A DNA stretch of 17,398 bases from Proteobacteria bacterium SG_bin4 (GTDB lineage: Bacteria > Pseudomonadota > Gammaproteobacteria > Burkholderiales > Nitrosomonadaceae): positions 1 to 17,398 of the forward strand of contig LWDH01000023.1 in assembly GCA_002083395.1 (NCBI GenBank). The letters are read 5' to 3'. A program made the translations under genes and the position numbers. Positions 15,914 to 17,398 of this stretch are shown here, in pieces. The notes under the pieces were generated by a model. It saw only the letters and a list, made by a program, of their open reading frames with translations, had not been told where the DNA came from and did no database searches. Every line of letters starts with the position of its first letter. Position 1 is the first letter of the stretch.

Positions 15914-16226
15914 GAAACTGTTACCGTAGTTTTTTAGCGCCCCTGCAAAATTCAAGCATTTGTACCTAATTAAGGTTGGAGCTGATGTGAATCGGATTCA
16001 ATAACAATCCAAAATTCGAATATTTTTTGGCGTTACTCGGATGGATTTATTCATTATTGTAACAATCGCTGCAACTGTCGAGATTTTTTTCATCAACTCC
16101 GGCTTCGTCAGCGCTTCTAGGTAAGCCATCCGATCACATGATTGCAAGCGGTTCTTCGAAGAAGATCGCAAATCCCGTGGACTGGTCATGACATCGTTTT
16201 GGAACAAACTGCAGTCATGCCGACTA
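15914..16226. other. Intergenic stretch upstream of the RND gene, no supported gene
   Basis: This lies between the receptor terminator and the RND start and probably carries the pump's promoter. ATTGT-A-ACAAT (16056-16066) is an 11-bp palindrome that could be an operator, but no regulator gene is adjacent. The minus-strand reading frame through here overlaps the terminator and the end of the receptor gene, lacks a ribosome site and has no recognisable motif, so it is not called a gene. No clear sigma-70 promoter was identified. Confidence 0.5.
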
Positions 16227-16264
16227 CAAAAACAAAAACACCACCCAAGAGTCAGGTGGTGTTT
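16227..16264 (-). terminator. Strong intrinsic terminator after the chemoreceptor gene
   Basis: AAACACCACC (16236-16245) and GGTGGTGTTT (16255-16264) form a perfect 10-bp stem with a 9-nt loop. On the minus strand it is followed by TTGTTTTTG. It starts 31 bp after the receptor stop codon and should separate that transcript from the RND gene. Confidence 0.85.
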
Positions 16265-16295
16265 CATTATTGTGACTGCGACTACAATGCAAGCT

Positions 16296-17398
16296 TTAGA
16301 ATTCTTCCCAATCATCCCCGCCGCCACCGGATGCAACTTTACGGGGCGCCGGTTCACTGGCTGCGCTTGCTTTGGGTGCTACGGCTGCTTTCTTCGTCGC
16401 CGGACCTCGGTTCGGCAGCTTCGCGACCGTTGCCGGACGGTTACTTCTTTTAACCGTTGTTACCGGACCATGACCGCCAGACAACTTGAATATGCTGACC
16501 GCTTGCGACAGCGATTGCGCCTGCTCTTGCATCGATTCTGCCGCCGCTGCCGCTTCTTCCACCAGCGCTGCATTTTGTTGCGTCACTTCGTCCATCTGCG
16601 TTACCGCTTGATTGACTTGTTCGATGCCCGAGCTTTGTTCCTGCGAAGCGGCGGAAATTTCGCTCATGATGTCGGTCACGCGCTTCACCGCACTCACGAT
16701 CTCGTCCATCGTCGCACCTGCTTCATCCACCAGCCGCGTACCATCTTCCACTTTCGCAACCGAGTCGCTGATCAGTTCTTTGATCTCTTTCGCCGCCGCC
16801 GCTGAACGTTGCGCCAGGGTTCGCACTTCGGTCGCCACCACTGCAAATCCACGGCCTTGTTCCCCAGCCCGAGCGGCTTCCACTGCGGCGTTCAATGCCA
16901 GAATATTGGTTTGGAACGCAATGCCATCGATGACGCTGATGATGTCGACGATTTTATGCGAGCTTTCGTTGATCGATCTCATGGTATGCACCACTTGCCC
17001 CACTACCGCACCGCCTTTGACCGCAACTTCGGATGCGCCTGCCGCCAGTTGATTCGCTTGGCGGGCATTATCGGCATTCTGCTTCACAGTGGACGTCAAT
17101 TCTTCCATCGACGATGCGGTTTCTTCCAGGCTCGATGCTTGTTCTTCGGTGCGCTGGCTTAAGTCCGAGTTGCCCGATGCGATTTCGCCCGACGCTGTGG
17201 TAATTTGGTCCGTGCTTGAACGCACTTTTCCGACCAGATCTATCAGGCTGTCGTTCATTTCTTTCAACGCTTGCAGTAACCTGCCCGTCGACGATTTGGT
17301 CGAGCCTACCACGATATTCGAGGTCAAGTCTCCCGATGCGACTTTATGAGCAATTTCGATGGCTTCATTCAGAGGATCCACGATCGATTTTAAGAGCA
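16296..17398 (-). CDS. Methyl-accepting chemotaxis protein, partial (5' end beyond the window)
   Basis: Chemoreceptor signalling domain that controls CheA. The frame is open to the right edge, so the sensor and membrane segments are missing. The visible N-terminal part, SIVDPLNEAIEIAHKVASGD, is the end of a HAMP domain. The long coiled coil follows, with methylation-type Glu/Gln-rich helices and the highly conserved hairpin tip containing AFQTNILALNAAVEAARAGE. After the coil comes an Ala/Pro/Lys-rich flexible linker of about 50 residues, ending in DWEEF at the extreme C-terminus. That matches the xWxxF pentapeptide which tethers CheR/CheB in high-abundance receptors such as Tar and Tsr. The GTG near 17381 is an internal valine in HAMP, not a start. 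The ligand is unknown. Confidence 0.95.
   Translation of the reverse strand, partial: LLKSIVDPLNEAIEIAHKVASGDLTSNIVVGSTKSSTGRLLQALKEMNDSLIDLVGKVRSSTDQITTASGEIASGNSDLSQRTEEQASSLEETASSMEELTSTVKQNADNARQANQLAAGASEVAVKGGAVVGQVVHTMRSINESSHKIVDIISVIDGIAFQTNILALNAAVEAARAGEQGRGFAVVATEVRTLAQRSAAAAKEIKELISDSVAKVEDGTRLVDEAGATMDEIVSAVKRVTDIMSEISAASQEQSSGIEQVNQAVTQMDEVTQQNAALVEEAAAAAESMQEQAQSLSQAVSIFKLSGGHGPVTTVKRSNRPATVAKLPNRGPATKKAAVAPKASAASEPAPRKVASGGGGDDWEEF

Noticed and set aside
12938..15929. Several plus-strand open frames opposite the RND gene
   Set aside because: They are antisense shadows of a well-supported 1042-residue transporter and their translations are low-complexity Arg/His/Thr/Ser-rich without motifs.
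15998..16357. Minus-strand open frame of 119 codons upstream of the RND gene
   Set aside because: It begins inside the receptor gene in another frame, runs through the strong terminator, has no ribosome site and shows no recognisable domain. A shorter version from an ATG at 16189 also lacks a ribosome site.
17379..17381. GTG at 17381 as the start of the chemoreceptor gene
   Set aside because: The frame stays open to the window edge and the codon lies inside a HAMP segment (SIVDPLNEA), so the gene is truncated by the window.
1..17398. CRISPR array, tRNA, rRNA or prophage genes
   Set aside because: No regularly spaced repeats, no tRNA cloverleaf or rRNA-like sequence and no phage structural or integrase genes were seen.

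Overview
The window looks like chromosomal core sequence of a betaproteobacterium. The best guess is an ammonia oxidiser of the Nitrosomonas/Nitrosospira type. This is inferred from the divergent fur/bamE pair, the aroK-aroB-dgt-hemE neighbourhood and an SbtA/SbtB bicarbonate-uptake pair that suits an autotroph. No marker gene here proves the taxon. Thirteen complete protein genes and one gene cut by the right edge can be supported. No rRNA, tRNA or CRISPR array was seen.

Layout. Positions 1-255 are non-coding and hold a terminator-like imperfect palindrome and a 151-bp MITE-like element beside the mltB stop codon. Next are mltB and fur, both on the minus strand. Divergent from fur runs a plus-strand block: bamE, dapB, apaH. 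apaH collides tail to tail with a PlsC-type acyltransferase gene, overlapping it by 50 bp. Everything from there to the right edge is on the minus strand. In transcription order, right to left: a chemotaxis receptor gene (5' end off the window) with a strong terminator; a 382-bp gap without a convincing gene; an HAE-1 RND efflux transporter with no adaptor gene beside it; a fused shikimate kinase/3-dehydroquinate synthase (aroK-aroB in one frame); dgt, overlapping it; hemE; an OmpR-type response regulator and its histidine kinase, overlapping; a repeat-rich 297-bp intergenic region; sbtA; sbtB; a long perfect hairpin terminator; and the acyltransferase.

How the genes may work together. Most are housekeeping: murein turnover (mltB), iron control (fur), outer-membrane assembly (bamE), lysine/peptidoglycan precursors (dapB), Ap4A hydrolysis (apaH), phospholipid acylation (plsC-like), aromatic and haem biosynthesis (aroKB, hemE) and dNTP control (dgt). 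The most system-like part is sbtA-sbtB, a probable sodium/bicarbonate symporter with its PII-like partner. It lies directly downstream of a two-component system, with repeat motifs between them. The aroK-aroB fusion, the solitary RND transporter and the MITE-like element are the other points worth a second look.
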